Below are positions 1-14,900 of a stretch of DNA of 64,000 nt, piece by piece. This stretch comes from Megachile rotundata (lineage: Eukaryota > Arthropoda > Insecta > Hymenoptera > Megachilidae): contig NC_134995.1 of assembly GCF_050947335.1 (NCBI RefSeq), positions 8,718,501-8,782,500 of the forward strand. Direction: 5' to 3'. The translations under genes were made by a program, and so were the position numbers. The stretch's first letter is position 1. Each line of letters starts with the position of its first letter. The notes under the pieces are model-generated. The model did no database searches, was not told where the DNA came from, and saw only the letters and a program-made list of their open reading frames with translations.

Positions 1-539
1 AATAAGCGTTTATGCAACTATTTCGACGGAATGCCACGAAACCGTTACGAGATCAGTTACCATTTTTACGAACGAACGATCTGCTGTTAATTATTATCTC
101 TACGTGTTATGTTGTCGTTGATCTCGATAGAACCTTTTTCGATCGCTTTTAAGAGAATTGCTTTTTGTTTGCCCGTTCTTATTTTCGATTCTCTCGATTG
201 CTCGCGATTTAATGCATCGACACGTTTCTAGTGGGCCGATGTGTTTAAAGGATTTATTTGTATAGCGTCTATCGAGATTACATTCACTCTTTTCATATTT
301 AAATGATTCTGGAGGTGGAATTTTATGATGGCGCTCGGTTAATTAGGGAGATGTTTCAATTATTATTTCTTTGGGATTTTTATTTCTTTAGCATGAATTT
401 TTAGTGATTTATTCCTTAGTTGTACTGTATTTAAATATATTTTTATTATATTTCTGAATTTTTATTGATTTATGAATTTGTTGTTTGTGATATTAAAATC
501 ATAATTCTCTTAAATTTCTTAAACTGACATACTTAACTT
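1..539. other. Intronic or intergenic sequence, no gene seen
   Basis: AT-rich unique sequence, presumably an upstream intron of the cadherin. No cadherin-like reading frame was found. Confidence 0.5.
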
Positions 540-1080
540 CAATCTTCTCTTACATACCCCCACAATCCCCAAATGCCACAATTCCCAAATCCCACAACTT
601 CCAAATCCCACAATTCCCAAATTCCATAATTCCCAAATCCCACAATTCCCAAATCCCACAATTCCCACAATTCCCAAATCCCACAATTCCCAAATCCCAT
701 AATTAGCAAATCCCACAATTCCCAAATCCCATAATTCCCAAATCCCATAATTCCCAAATTCCATAATTCCCAAATCCCATAATTCCCAAATCCCATAATT
801 CCCAAATCCCATAATTCCCAAATCCCATAATTCCCAAATCCCATAATTCCCAAATCCCATAATTCCCAAATCCCACAATTCCCAAATTCCATAATTCCCA
901 AATTCCATAATTCCCAAATTCCATAATTCCCAAATTCCATAATTCCCAAATCCCACAATTCCCAAATCCCTCAACTCCCAAACCCCTTAATTCCCAAATC
1001 CCTCAACTTCCAAATCCCACAATTCCCAAATCTCACAATTCCCAAATCCCACAATTCCCAAATCCTCAAATTCTTAAACT
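540..1080 (+). repeat. 16 bp minisatellite, CCCATAATTCCCAAAT type
   Basis: About 30 near-identical copies. The unit lacks stops, so the minus strand is open in three frames (G-I-W-E-L-W-type repeats). These are not genes. Degenerate copies continue to ~1190. Confidence 0.95.
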
Positions 1081-1629
1081 CATCTTCCAACTTTTCCAAA
1101 TTTCCAAATCCCCAAATTCCCTAGACCCTCAGCTCCCAAATTCCGCATACACGAAATCCCCAAAATTCTGAAATTCCCAATTTATCAAGTCTCCAAAGGA
1201 CTCCAAAAAATTCGTCATATGTCCACTTTCAGTCTTCCCCGATTTACCAACTCAGAAATTCCACAAGCATTCCGTATACCACGTTTATCTTCAAAATTAA
1301 TTCTCCGCATTTCGGGACAGGCTCAAGGATTGTTTCGTGCGAGTATGCAATAAAAAGAGCAGTATAGTACGAAGTACCGTTGTTACGCAGCGTTGGACGT
1401 TTTTCTGTGGCGACGGATCGGCCGGGACGTTTCTATGCGTTAATGCAATCTCGGCAAATAAATCTGAAGTAATACTGTTATACGTCCTATCTCGTCGCCG
1501 ATATTAAATGTTGAAGAGGGACAGATAGGTGGGGATGCAGACAGATAACGATAGGGGGGAAATATTAAAATCGATACAGGACTGCACAAATAAAAGTGTC
1601 CTTTTTCTACGCATTTCCTGTAAACTTCT

Positions 1630-2640
1630 TTCTATATTCAGTCATGCGTATTATATTTTATATTCAAGTAATAAAATTGAATTTTGTAATCAAGTTTTAA
1701 AATCGTATTTTCATATTCAAGTGATAGAATTGAATTTTATATTCAAGTTTTAAAATTGTATTTTCATATTCAAGTAATAAACTTGAATTTTGTAATCAAG
1801 TTTTAAAATTGTACTTTCATATTCAAGTAATGAAATTGAATTTTATAATCCAGTTTTAAAATTGTACTGTCATATTCAAGTAATGAAATTGAATTGTGTA
1901 ATCAAGTTGTAAAATTGTATTTTCATATTCAAGTAATTAAATTGAATTCTGTAATCTAGTTTTAAAATTGTATTTTCATATTCAAGTAATAGAATGGAAT
2001 TCTATAATCAAGTTGTAAAATTGTATTTTCATATTCAAGTAATAAAATTGAATTTTGTAATCAAGTTTTAAAATTGTATTTTCATACTTAAGTAATGAAA
2101 TTGAATTCTATAATCAAGTTTTAAAATTGTATTTTCATATTCAAGTAATGAAATTGAATTCTATAATCAAGTTGTAAAATTGTATTTTCATATTCAAGTA
2201 ATTAAATTGAATTCTGTAATCAAGTTTTAAAATTGTAGTTTCATATTCAAGTAATAAAATTGAATTCTGTAATCAAGTTTTAAAATTGTATTTTCATTAT
2301 CAAAGTAATGTAATTGAATTGTATGATCAAGTTTTAAAATTGTATTTTCATATTCAAGTAATGTAATTGAATTGTATGATCAAGTTTTAAAATTGTATTT
2401 TCATATTCAAGTAATGAAATTGAATTCTATAATCAAGTTGTAAAATTGTATTTTCATATTCAAGTAATTAAATTGAATTCTGTAATCTAGTTTTAAAATT
2501 GTATTTTCATATTCAAGTAATAGAATGGAATTCTATAATCAAGTTTTAAAATTGTATTTTCATATTCAAGTAATAGAATGGAATTCTATAATCAAGTTTT
2601 AAAATTGTATTTTCATATTTAATTAATGAAATTAAATTTT
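1630..2640 (+). repeat. 53 bp AT-rich tandem array
   Basis: About 19 copies of a unit containing TTTTCATATTCAAGTAAT and AATCAAGTTTTAAAATTG. Copies differ at a few positions and some pairs share the same variants, indicating local duplication. Confidence 0.93.
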
Positions 2641-2880
2641 ACATTCAACTAGTAAAATTGAATATAAAATTCAATTATACAATGTTTATTAAATTTGCCC
2701 AAAATTTGTACAACAGATTTATGAAGGCAATTTTAATGTCTTTTTTAAATTCATTAAATTATGAAGATATTAAAGCATCATAAGAATAAACTTGAAAATG
2801 AAGATAATATTTTGGTCTAAAATTCCCAATTTCCGAAGATGTTCTATATGTGTCTGATGTATAAACACTTATGGTTGTAG

Positions 2881-2989
2881 GTGACGTCCCACCTGTCAGT
2901 GACAGTCTACGTGGAGGACATAAACGACCATGCACCGCAATTTGTCGATGCACCTTATCATGTAACCGTGGACGAGCTAACCCCAGTCG
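2881..2989 (+). CDS. Cadherin exon 1 of window (repeat end and next repeat start)
   Basis: The acceptor is ATGGTTGTAG before GTGACG and the donor is GTCG/GTGAGA. It encodes the last strand of a cadherin repeat ending in the linker EDINDHAPQF and the first strand of the next repeat (YHVTVDELTPVG). It ends in phase 1. The preceding exon is not in the window; nothing between 1 and 2880 reads as cadherin. Confidence 0.88.
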
Positions 2990-5900
2990 GTGAGATCAAC
3001 CGCATACGAACTAGCCATAAGTATCGAACTTTCGTGATGCAACTCCCGACGTGAAAATTCAATTTCGCGCTGGAAGATCATGACCAGATATCGTAACCAA
3101 AAATTGTTGCTTTCTAGATTAAACACTTTCTTCGTATGCTCAACTTTCGTTACGAGAATTTCTTTTACATGTTTTATTTATTATTTTTCCTGTTTATTTG
3201 TTAGTCTTCTGATTTAGAAATTTTTTATTTGTTATTGATATTGAATTAATGTGATATGGAATTAACTTGTTATTGAATTAATTATTATAACGATTATGTT
3301 TATTAGGGTTTATTTATTAATATCGTTGATTGATATTGATAATTTTCAAATTAGCATAAATTTTTAGATTTATTAATTTAGATGGATTTAACTTGAGGAA
3401 TATTCAAATTTCCCGCCAAAAGTATCAGTTCTTAGGACAGTTATGGCTTGTAAGAGTAAATGTTGCTTTCTTAAGATTTTAATTTCTGAATTAATGTGAT
3501 TTATCAATGATGAATTTATTCTTCATTTTTCACGCTGCTAGGAGATTTATATTGTATCATCGAGAAAGCTTAAGCCGATCAATGGAACGTTTACGGCTGA
3601 TTGGAGATGTGGAAAGCGTAGTTAACACTTTGACTGCCATTTTAGATTTATTAAGTCGTAATAAATAGTAGCTATACTTTTAATGTATCTAATTGACTAT
3701 TTTAATAATTTCTAGCTAGTTTAAACTGTTCTTTCTAGAGTTTAATGCAATTGAAATTCTCAAATTTTCAAGTTTCCAAACTAACCTAACGTAACCTAAC
3801 CCAGTCATTTGTAGCTAGTTTTAAATGTTCTTTCTAGAATTTAATGAAATTGGAATTCTTACATTTCAAAACTCAAATTTTGATATTCTGAAATTTTTAT
3901 ATTTTCTAAATTCTCAAATGTGTTAAATTCTCAAACCTCAACTTCGCAAATTTCTAAATTCCCTAGTTCTCAAATCCCCAAGCTCTCAAGTTCCCAAATT
4001 CTCAAATTCCCAAATTCTCAAATTTCTAAATTCCCTAGTTCTCAAATCCCCAGGCTCTCAAATTCCCAAATTCTCAAACCCCCAAACTCTCAAATTTCCA
4101 GATTCTCAAATTCCCAAATTCTCAAATTCCCAAATTCTCAAATCCCCAATCTCTCAAATTCCCTAGTTCTCAAATTCCCAAGTTCTCAAATCCCCAAGCT
4201 CTCAAATTCCCAAATTCTCAAATCTCCAAACTCTCAAATTTCCAGATTCTCAAATTTTCAAATTCTCAAATTCCCAAATTCTCAAATCTGCAATCTCTCA
4301 AATTCCCTAGTTCTCAAATTCCCAAGTTCTCAAATTCCCAAATTCTCAAATTCCCTAGTTCTCAAATTGCCAAATTCTCAAATCTGCAATCTCTCAAATT
4401 CCCTAGTTCTCAAATTCCCAAGTTCTCAAATTCCCAAATTCTCAAATCCCCAAACTCTCAAATTCCTTAGTTCTCAAATCCCCAAACTCTCAAATTTCCA
4501 AATTCTCAAATTCCCAAATTCTCAAATCCCCAAACTCTCAAATTCCCTAGTTCGCAAATTCCCAAATTCTCAAATCCCCAATCTCTCAAATTCCCTAGTT
4601 CTCAAATTGCCAAATTCTCAAATCCGCCAACTCTCAAATTTCCAAATTCTCAAATCCCCAAACTCTCAAGTTCCTAAATTCTCAAATCCCCAAATTCTCA
4701 AATCCGCAAATTCTTAATCCCAACTTCAAGCATTCCCAAGTGCACAAATCCCCAAATTCTCAAACCCCAAATTCCATCACTCTTCTCTCCAAATCCCCCA
4801 AAATTCCTTAATCTCCAACCATCCAAATACCCCCAAATCCATTTCCTTTTCCTCAAATTTCAAAAACATCGAATTCCAAAGACCTCTTGAGATCTTCACC
4901 TCCCAAATTCGCATGGTTCCAAATTTCTAACCTTCCATCATAATCCTATAGGGTCCCTAGATACCTTAATCCGTCCCTGGCAGCTTTAAACGACTTGCGG
5001 ACCTGTCAGCCTTAAATTGTTAAGTCACCCAATTACCGATCAGATAATCAGTTATTCCCAATTACCGATCAGATAATCAGTTATCCCCAATTACCGATCA
5101 GGTAATCAGGTATAATAAATCAAGGTACCCCGCTCAAATCACCTGAATTCGCAGGTGTGACGATATTCCGTGGGATCCACGCGGTCGACGGTGACAAACC
5201 CAATACACCGAACAGCGATATCCACTACGCGATAGTGAAAGGCAACGAGCAGGGTAAATTTTCACTGGAATCCGGCCACAGAACCGCTCTTATACTTCGC
5301 AAACCGGTGGACTACGACAACGGCGATCGAGAGTTCACGCTGGTCATTGCGGCCACGGTGAGTACACGATATGATATTGCACGCAGCGATTCTTCCAGTA
5401 GAAAAGTCAAGCCACGGTGAAAGTTCTCTTTAACATCGACGTTGTTAATTCTCGTAACGAGCCTCTTGTTTTACTTTGCCTCCGAGGCATACTTTAAATT
5501 GGGATCCTGACCGGAGTACATTGTGGCTTCTTAACCTAAGATTGTTTCGATGTAACCCTTTTGACACTTTCACTGGCAGGTGGCCGGTTTTGATGGTTGT
5601 TTGAGTTTCTCTTTTTTGTTTGGTGGATTATGTTATTGGTGAAATGAAATATCATAAGTAATGATAGGTAGCCTAGTAGTATTATAACAATAGGATTGGT
5701 TTTTGGAGGGTTAGTTTTTGGAATGTAGTGATGGGTTGGAGTTGTGATCGAGTTTGATCTGAGCGTTTGAGGTTGACTTTTGTGGGTGGATGATGTTATT
5801 GATGAGATGAAATATCATTAGTACTAATAAGTAGTCTAGTAATATAAAAATAATGGGGTTGGTTTTTGGAATGTAGTGATGGGTTTGAGTTGTGATCGAG

Positions 5901-8900
5901 TTTGATCTGAACGTTTGAGATTGACGTTTGTGGGTGGATGATATTACTGATGAGATGAAATATCATTAGTACTAATAAGTAGTCTAGTAGTATAAGAATA
6001 ATAGGGTTGGTTTTTGAGGAGTTAGTTTTTGGAATGTAGTGATGGGTTTGAGTTGTGATCGAGTTTGATTTGAGGTCGATGTTTGTGCTCGTTGAAAGGA
6101 GAAATGTCTGTATTCGAATGTTTGTAGATTTTGAACTTTTTGTAGGATCGAGGTGTTCCAGCAAAAACCACGAATACAACTGTGAAGATTACTATTGTGG
6201 ACAATGACGATCTCGATCCGAAGTTCACTCGTGATGTTTACAGGGCGAAGATTTATGAATTCTACCCGATGCCGGTAAATATATTATCAAATTAATTTTT
6301 TCATTGTTTCATTGTTTCAAAAATTTGTATTTTTATTATTTATCATTTATTATTCTTTTTATTGTTATACATTTATATCCAATAATTATAATATTTCAAT
6401 TTTTTCGAATTTTTATTTTTATTATTTTAAAATTGCATATATGTATGAATGCTTCATATCAAGTGATAATATCATTAATATCATTTATTTATATTGAAAT
6501 TGATTAATTTGAATTCTTACTGCATATTATATAATACAAATGCTATACAATATTATATAATATGTATTAATTTATATTACATGCTATCATACATTGCATA
6601 TTATAAATTATAATTCATGTTACATATTATATATTGCATAATATAAATTATAATTCATGTGACATACTATATATTGCATAATATAAATTATAATTCACGT
6701 TACACATTGTATATTGCATAATATAAATTATAATTCATGTTGCATATTATATATTGCGTAATATAAATTATAATTCATGTTACATTTTACATATTGCATA
6801 GTATAAATTGTGATTCATGTTGAATATTATATATTGCATAATATAAATTGTAATTTATGTTGCATTTTATACATTGCATAATATAAATTGTAATACATGT
6901 TACATATGATATATTGCATAATATAAATTATAATTTATGTTACATATGATATATTGCATAATATAAATTATAATTTATGTTGTATATCATATATTGCATA
7001 ATATAAATTATAATTCATATTACATATAATATATTGCATAATATAAATTATAATATATATTGTACATCACATATCACACAACATAAATTCATATCACACG
7101 TCACACATCATACCCCACAAATTACAATTCACAACTTACAACACTTAAAATTAAAACCCTACCTCCACATCAAAGTAATAAACCGCGAGTAATAAAAGAC
7201 CACACACAGCCGTGTTTAAAAACTGTAAAACCCGAAGCATATTTCAAACACAAGATCCTCGATCTAGCAAATTAATCAGATAATCGGTCGATGGTATCTC
7301 GCTGACGCAATCGGTTGATGCGGCAACAGAGCGCATCACGTTATAGTTGTATAAAAGCGGCGATAATTAAGCGGCCGCGGAGATTAGTTAATTATGCAAT
7401 CGCGAAGAGCGGCTCCGCCATTTACGTTAGATATATCCGCCGGCAATGACCGCGTCAACGCTGGATGATCGTCGATGGAAGTCGCGTATTACGGAACAAA
7501 CGTACCCCGGGAACTTTCTACGTAGTCATCGAGGCGCATCGCTTCCTTCGGTCACGTTGCATGCACGACATTAACCCTTTCGCGGTGCCGTTTCTTTTTA
7601 CATTTTTCTTACATTGTTTTCACATTTTTCCGTAAAAAGCGTACAACTATTCGAATTTGTTTGAGGTGATTAGCTAGGGAATTTATTGCTGTACCTCCTA
7701 CCCATTAAATCTGAGGAGCATTGCAAGATTTATTAATCAATTATAGTTAGATATTAATTACATAATTAAGATTCGATTAATAAACGTCACTTATGAGATA
7801 AGTTAATGTTTGCGGTTTGGAAAGTATATTTTTATGTCCTGTAATTGGTCAGAATTAAATCCCTAAATTTGCAAGCTTTTTAGGTATAAAATTCCTAGAG
7901 CTTGAGAGCATTGGATTCGAATACTCGAATATTCGAATACTGAAGTAACTAGATACATGAAATCAAGTATTCTGAGATCTGTAGGATAAAAAATCCCTAG
8001 ATTCCAAAATCTGTAAGATCAAAATTTCCTAGATCTAAAAATTATTGGGTTCTGAAATTCCTAAATTTCAAAATTTGTAGGAAGCAAATTCTCTAGATTA
8101 CGAAATACTTGGATCCTGATATCCCTAGTTTCTGAAATCCCTAGATCTCCAACTAAATATATTATGAAATTCCTAGATTCCAAAATCCCTAGTTTTCCAA
8201 ATGAATATATTATGAAATCCCTATATCCCAAAATCTGCAGGAGCTATATTCCCTAGATTACCAAATCCTTATTTTACAAAATCCCTAAATTCAAAAATAC
8301 GTAGGAACAAAATGCCCTAGATCCCAAAATTCTTGGGACCAGAAATCCCTAAATTCTGAAATCTACAGGTTCCAAAATCCCTAGATCTCAAAACACTTAG
8401 GTCCTGAAATCCCTAGGTTCAAAAATCTCTAAGAATAAAATTCCCTAGATCTAAAAATTCTTGGGTCCAGAAATCCCTAGCTACTGAAATCTGTATGTTA
8501 CAAAATCCCCAGCTTCTAAAATCTGTAGAAAGAAAATTCCCTAGATCACCAATTACTTGAGTCCTGAAATCCCTAGATTCTGAAATCAGTAGGTCCCGAA
8601 ATCCCTAGATCCAAAAATTTCCAAATTTCTAGATTCTAAACTTGCAACATTCACGTTAAACTAGTAATAATCCAAATATCTATCAAGATTTTCTAAATAA
8701 TTAAATATTACATTCATCTATAATTACTAGATCATTGTATAACATAATGAAAGAAAATTCAGCTCCACTATTTCTGAAATTAAAAGAGTAAATTACCGTC
8801 AAAGCCACGGAACGTGTCCATACAAAAAACTTCCGCGCATTTCTACTTTCTTAATTAGAAACTCGTAAACGCCATCCATAAACATATCCCCGTATATCTA

Positions 8901-11900
8901 GTCACGTCGACACCATATCATAGACTTACGTAAGTTTACGTGCATCCAGAAAATAAATAAAAAATGTAAAGAAAATCTCAGCAGGTAGTAGAAGTTGTCC
9001 CTGTTAGACCCGGAGCCGTCGAAGCGATATAAATTAACGGAAACCGGGAATCGAACGCGCTTTCGCAGCGAGTCTCGTTTGCCGAGCGTTAGCTAACCGC
9101 CCGACAGTTAACCGCGGCGGATAAATCGCCGGCGCGAGCTCGAAAGTCGAACGGTCCGCGATATTTATCGCGAATTGAATTGCACGATCGTGTTTTCCTT
9201 CGGAACGAAATTTATACCTCAAGGTTCTCCGGCTAACAGAAAGTATTAACCTCTGACATTCGCAGCGTGCGCGATGTGGCACAGCCTAGATTGCGGGCGT
9301 CGCGTGTGTAACAGAAACGCTCGAGCGAGACGATTTGTCGCGACGAACGGAGCTAATAATGAGACCGTGGGACATTATCGAATTTCACGAATCACTTGCG
9401 AAATGTACAGTCCACTGCAAATATGCTGTCTTAGATGACAATAATGGAGATATGTATGTAGGGGTGTAGATGGAGAGGGATAGTTGGTGGTTTATTTTTA
9501 GGTGGGTAGATTTGGAAGTTGGAGGTTTTAGGGATTTGGGGGACGAGAAATTGAGGAACTGGGGATTTGGGGATTTTTGGTTTTGGGTGATTTGAGAGGT
9601 GAGAGATTAGGAAATTGAGGAATAGGAAGGTGGAAATTTGGGAATTATGGAGTTTGGTACTTAGGGAATTAAGGTATGGGAGTATTAAGGAATTAGGGAG
9701 TTGGGAAATTAGGGAATCAGGGAAATAGAAAATTAGAGAATTACGTAATTGTGGAAATAGGAAATTAGGGGCTTAGGGAGTAGGGATATTAGGAAGTTAG
9801 AGAATTAGGGAATTGGGAAATTGGAGAATCAGGGATTTAGGGAGTTAGGAAATTATGAAGTTCGGGAATTAGGAAATTAGGAAATTGGGAAATTGGAGAA
9901 TTAGGGAGTCCAGGTATTAGGGAGATAGGAAATTAAGGAATTGGGAAATTGGGAAAATGGAATATTGGGAAATTGGAAAATTGGGAAATCGGGAATTTGG
10001 GAAATTGGAGAATTGGGGAATTGGGGAATTAGGGAGTCGGGGAATTAGGGAGATAAGAAATTAGGAAATTCGGGAATTAGGAAATTGGGAAATTAGGAAA
10101 TTGGGAAATTAGGAAATTGGGAAATTGGGAAATTGGGAAATTGGGAAATTGGGAAATTGGGAAATTAGGAAACTGGGGAATTAGGGAATCGAAGTACTAG
10201 GGAGATAGGAAATTAGGGAATTGGGGACTTAGGAAATTGGGAAATTGGAATATTAGGAAATGGGAAAATTGGGAAATTGGGAAATTGGGAAATTGGCAAT
10301 TTGGGAAATTGGAGAATTGGGGAATTAGGGAGTCGGGGAATTAGGTAGATAGGAGATTAGGAAGTTCGGGAATTAGGGAATTGGTGAATTAGGAAATTCG
10401 AAAATTTGGAAAATTAAAAAATTAGGAGGTTCAGGAATTAAGGAATTGTGAAATTAAAAAATTAGGGAATTAAGGAGTTAGGGAATTAGAGGGTTAGTGA
10501 ACTTGGGAAAACTTGTGAATTCGAAAATTTGAGTACTCTAAGATTTCGAATCCTGAAAATTTAATAACTCTAAAACGTAAAAATCCAAAACCTTGAAAAC
10601 TTTTTCATATCATCTCCCATCCGAACCAAGCCTAAGTTTTATCAGAGTGTACGCAGCACTGTGAACTCGGCTCACATAAAATTCATTCTGAAAGGTTTGC
10701 GAGCGTTTAACCGTGAAACTCGATTTAATGGACTTCCGTCGGGGTCCTTCGTCAGGGACGATCGTTTGTGGCCTGGATGAAATTGCTCCTCCGGGATGGA
10801 TCTTAAGAAGTAAACAATATCTGGAAATTCTAGAGGTGTTCGGTATCCAATGGAATGTTATGATTCAATAATACATTTAGAAACTTTCTTTATGAAGAAA
10901 GTCACTGACCTTGAAATCAGTGACCTCCACTTAATCCTCAATAGAAAATTCGATTAATAAATCTTGTCACTAATAAATAAATGAATTATTTTTAACTAGA
11001 ACAAAATTATGTATTACCTAAACATACTTGTATGTCTACCTAATAAACCTTGAAAACCTTAAAAACCTTGTAAACCTTGTAAACCTTGAAAGCCTTGAAA
11101 AAGCTTGTATCATGAAATTGTTTTTAATATTAAATTTTATACTACTATAAACAATAACACCTAACCAACAATGACAATAACTATAAATTTTTATCTTCAC
11201 TTATCATTGAAACCATATTGAATTAGTAACAGTATTTAAAGTCTAAAATCCACTTACTTTTCATATATTGCAGGATTACCCCATCTTCATGCAGATCAAC
11301 TTCACCACACCGATCCAAGCAACCGATTGCGACCGCGACATCAACGTGGCCGTCCGTTACGACATCATATCAGGAAACGAGCGAGGCTTCTTTCACTTGG
11401 ACCCCAAAAATGGCACCCTGTACCTAAAACGAGCTATCGATCTGGACGCCGAGAGAAATCTGCCATCGAACACTTTCAGCTTGCAAATCCACGCTTCGCA
11501 GGTAGACAACCCTTTAAAAACAGCGGTGGCTCGAGTAGAGGTCGAGGTGTTGGACCTGAACGATAATCTGCCGGACTTCGAGGTGGACCTCTACAACATC
11601 AGCATCGTGGAGAATTTACCGAACGGATTCAGTGTTCTTCAAGTGATCGCTCGTGATCGTGATCAGGGAGAGAACGGACAGTTCGATTACGAATTGCAGG
11701 ATCCGTCGGGTGCCTTCTCTGTGGACGCGAAGTCTGGGTGGCTGACGGTGAAGGACCAGTCGGTTCTGGATAGGGAGAAGAGGGACCATCTGAGAATGAA
11801 GGTGCAAGGTTTTTTGAATTTGAGGAAAGTTGGATGTGGGTACTAGTGGAGTTAGGGTGATCGATTGGTTACGGGTTATTCTATTTGATATATGCAGTAG

Positions 11901-14900
11901 GTGGTTGGAAATATGATAAGTTGAAAATCTTTGAGATATGTGAATTTGATGATTAGGGAATTTATGAACAATTATTTAGGTTCCAGGGACTTTGTACAAT
12001 CAAATAATGAAATTACCTACCTTCTCAAATCTGAAAATTCCCTAGGGCCAATATTTCCTAGTTGGCACCTTCCCAAATCCCAAAAATCCCTAGTCCCCAT
12101 CTTCTCAGATACCAATACTCTCTAGGTTTCACTTTCCCCAATTCCAAAATTCCCTAATTCCCACCTTCCCAAATCCCAAAGTTCCCTACCCCCCACCTTC
12201 CCAAATCCCACAATTCTCTAGTTCCCATCTTCTAAAACTCCAAAATTCCCTAGTCCCCGTCTTCCCAAATCCCAATACTCCTTAGTTCCCACCTTCCCCA
12301 ATTCCAAAATTCCCTAGTTCCCACCGTCCTAAATCCCAATATTCCCTAGTTAACACCTTCTCCAATCCCACAACCCCCTAGTTCCCATATTCTAAAATCC
12401 CGAAATTCCCTAGGCCCAATACTGCCTAGTCCCCATTTTTCCAAATCCCAAAATTCCCTAGCCCCCACCTTCTCAAATCCCAATATTCACTAGTTACCAC
12501 CTTCCCCAATCCCACAACTCCCTAGTTCCCATATTCTAAAATCCTGAAATTCCCTAGACCCAATACTGCCTAGTTCCCACCTTCCCAAATCCCAATACTC
12601 CCTAGTTCCCATATTCTAAAATCCCGAAATTCCCTAGTCCCAATACTTCCTAATCTCCACCTTCCCAAATCCCAATACTGCCTAGTCTCCAGCTTCCCAA
12701 ATCCCAATACTCCCTAGTTCCCACCTTCCTAAATCCCAAAATTCCCTAGTTCCCGCCTTCTCAAATCCCATAACTCCCTAGTTCCCAACTTCTCAAATCC
12801 CGAAATTCCCTATTCCCAGTATTCTGTAGATCCCACCTTCCCAAATCCCAGAAGTTCTCCAGTTCCCACCTTTTCTAATCCCGAAATTCCCTAGTCCCCA
12901 CCTTCTCAAATCCTAATATTCTCAATATTCCCTCAACATCTAATTAGGCTCCACGGACTTAATACATTCAAATAACGGAATTACTAGTCACATCAATTAT
13001 TCCTACCTCCACCTTAACAATCCTCCTATCCACTTAAATCTTCACACAATCTCCCACAAGTCTCAAACCTAGGAACATAGATGCTAGTTAAACCTAATAC
13101 TAGTTGAACAATACCATGTAGTACTACGTCATATCAATTTGACTTGAATCCAAAAGTAAAAGCGCTTGCTAACCCGATCACAACTGAAACAGGTCGTCGC
13201 CATAGAACGAAAACCCAGCGTAGTCCACAATGCAAACGGTTCCTCCGTGGACGTCGAAGTGACGTTACTAGACGCAAACGACAACAATCCAATCTTCGTG
13301 CCTGGGAATCTCTATGAAATGATAGCCAAGACCGACTACAAGGTGGGCACCGTGCTAGGACAGGTTCACGCGGTCGACGAGGACCTGGGGCCCAACGGCA
13401 TGGTCAGATACAAGCTCCAGAAACCTGGAAACTCGTCTACTAGGACTCCACCGTTCACCGTGGACGAAATCACTGGTATGATCACCGTCTCCGAGAGTCC
13501 CATCCTTGAAGGAAGACACGCGATATTCGTGGAGGCCGCAGATCAACCGGCGAACCCCAGTGAAAGGAGATTCTCCCTGGCTGTTGTCACCGTCGATGTC
13601 TTTAGATCCGATGGTGAGAGTCTTTCTCTTCTTCGAGCTGTTTATGGTGAACGGAGAAATTGTTGGTGAATGGCATGAAGTTTATGGTACTTGTTCGACA
13701 TGAAGATGTGCTGTTTGTATGTGGACATGTGTTTGGGTATGAAGATATGTTGCTCGTATGGGGTTACATCTTGTGGTATGAAGATGTGCTGATATGAGGT
13801 CACATCTTCGGGTATGAAGATGTGTTGCTGGTATAGGGTTACATCTGCAGGTATGAAGATGTGTGACTCATATAAGATTACATCTTCAAGTACGATGTGT
13901 TCTTCATGTGTGGATTCATTGAAAGTAGGTCTTTTACTGTCATGATATGTGTGTCATGGGACAGGTTGGTATGGAGGATGTAGGTATAATAGCATTAAAG
14001 AAATTGTCAATGTGTTCGGCATGTGTGGACACTTTGACAGTAGACTACTTATTATTGTCACGTGTGTAGGCATCTTGTGACAGGTTAATATGGAGGAAGA
14101 ATAAGTATAACAGCGTTATGAAGACTGTTCATGTGTCCTACATATGTGAACAGTTTGAAAATGGACCTCTTATCGTTATAACGTATTCATATGTGATAGA
14201 ACGGGTATGAAGGAAGAATGGTAAGTATAACAGCGTTATGAAGACTGTTCGTGTGTTTCTCATGTGTGAACACATTTAAAGTGGGTCCCTCTTATTGTTA
14301 TGATGTATACATATACATTATGTGATACATATGTGATATGTGCATATGTGATACACATACATATGTATGCATCATGTGATAGGTTAGTATGTAGGAAGAA
14401 TAAGTATAACAATGTCATGAAGACTCTTGATATGTTCCTCATATGTGGACACTTCACATGTGGACTTCACATGTGAATTTCATATGTGGACACTTCATAT
14501 GTGGATACTTCATATATGGACACTTCATATGTAGACACTTCATATGTGGACACTTCATATGTGGACACTTCATATGTGAACACTTCATATGTGGACTTCA
14601 TATGTGGACACTTCATATGTGGACTTCATATGTGGACACTTCATATGTGGACAATTCATATGTGGACACTTCATATGTAGATACTTCATATATGGACACC
14701 TCATATGTGGACACTTCATATGTGGACTTCATATGTGGACATTTCATATGTGGATACTTCATATATGGACACTTCATATGTAGACACTTCATATGTGGAC
14801 CGGAAGCAGTAATTACAGAAAACAGGTCTCCTGTCAGCTCACAATCCATTTAATTGATTAAACCATCCGATAAAATAAATCTCACCGAGCAGATCCGTCA

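Noticed and set aside
519..981. Minus-strand open frames of up to 151 codons rich in G-I-W-E-L-W
   Set aside because: A 16 bp unit without stops is open in three frames; composition only, no start context or conservation.
9034..9130. tRNA-like stretch on the minus strand (GTTCGATTCCC with TTAGCTAAC upstream)
   Set aside because: The T-arm stem does not pair and no cloverleaf can be drawn; looks like chance A/B-box words.
11802..11846. Read-through continuation of cadherin exon 4
   Set aside because: Continuing past the AAG/GTGCAA donor loses the cadherin pattern, while splicing to 13193 restores it in phase.
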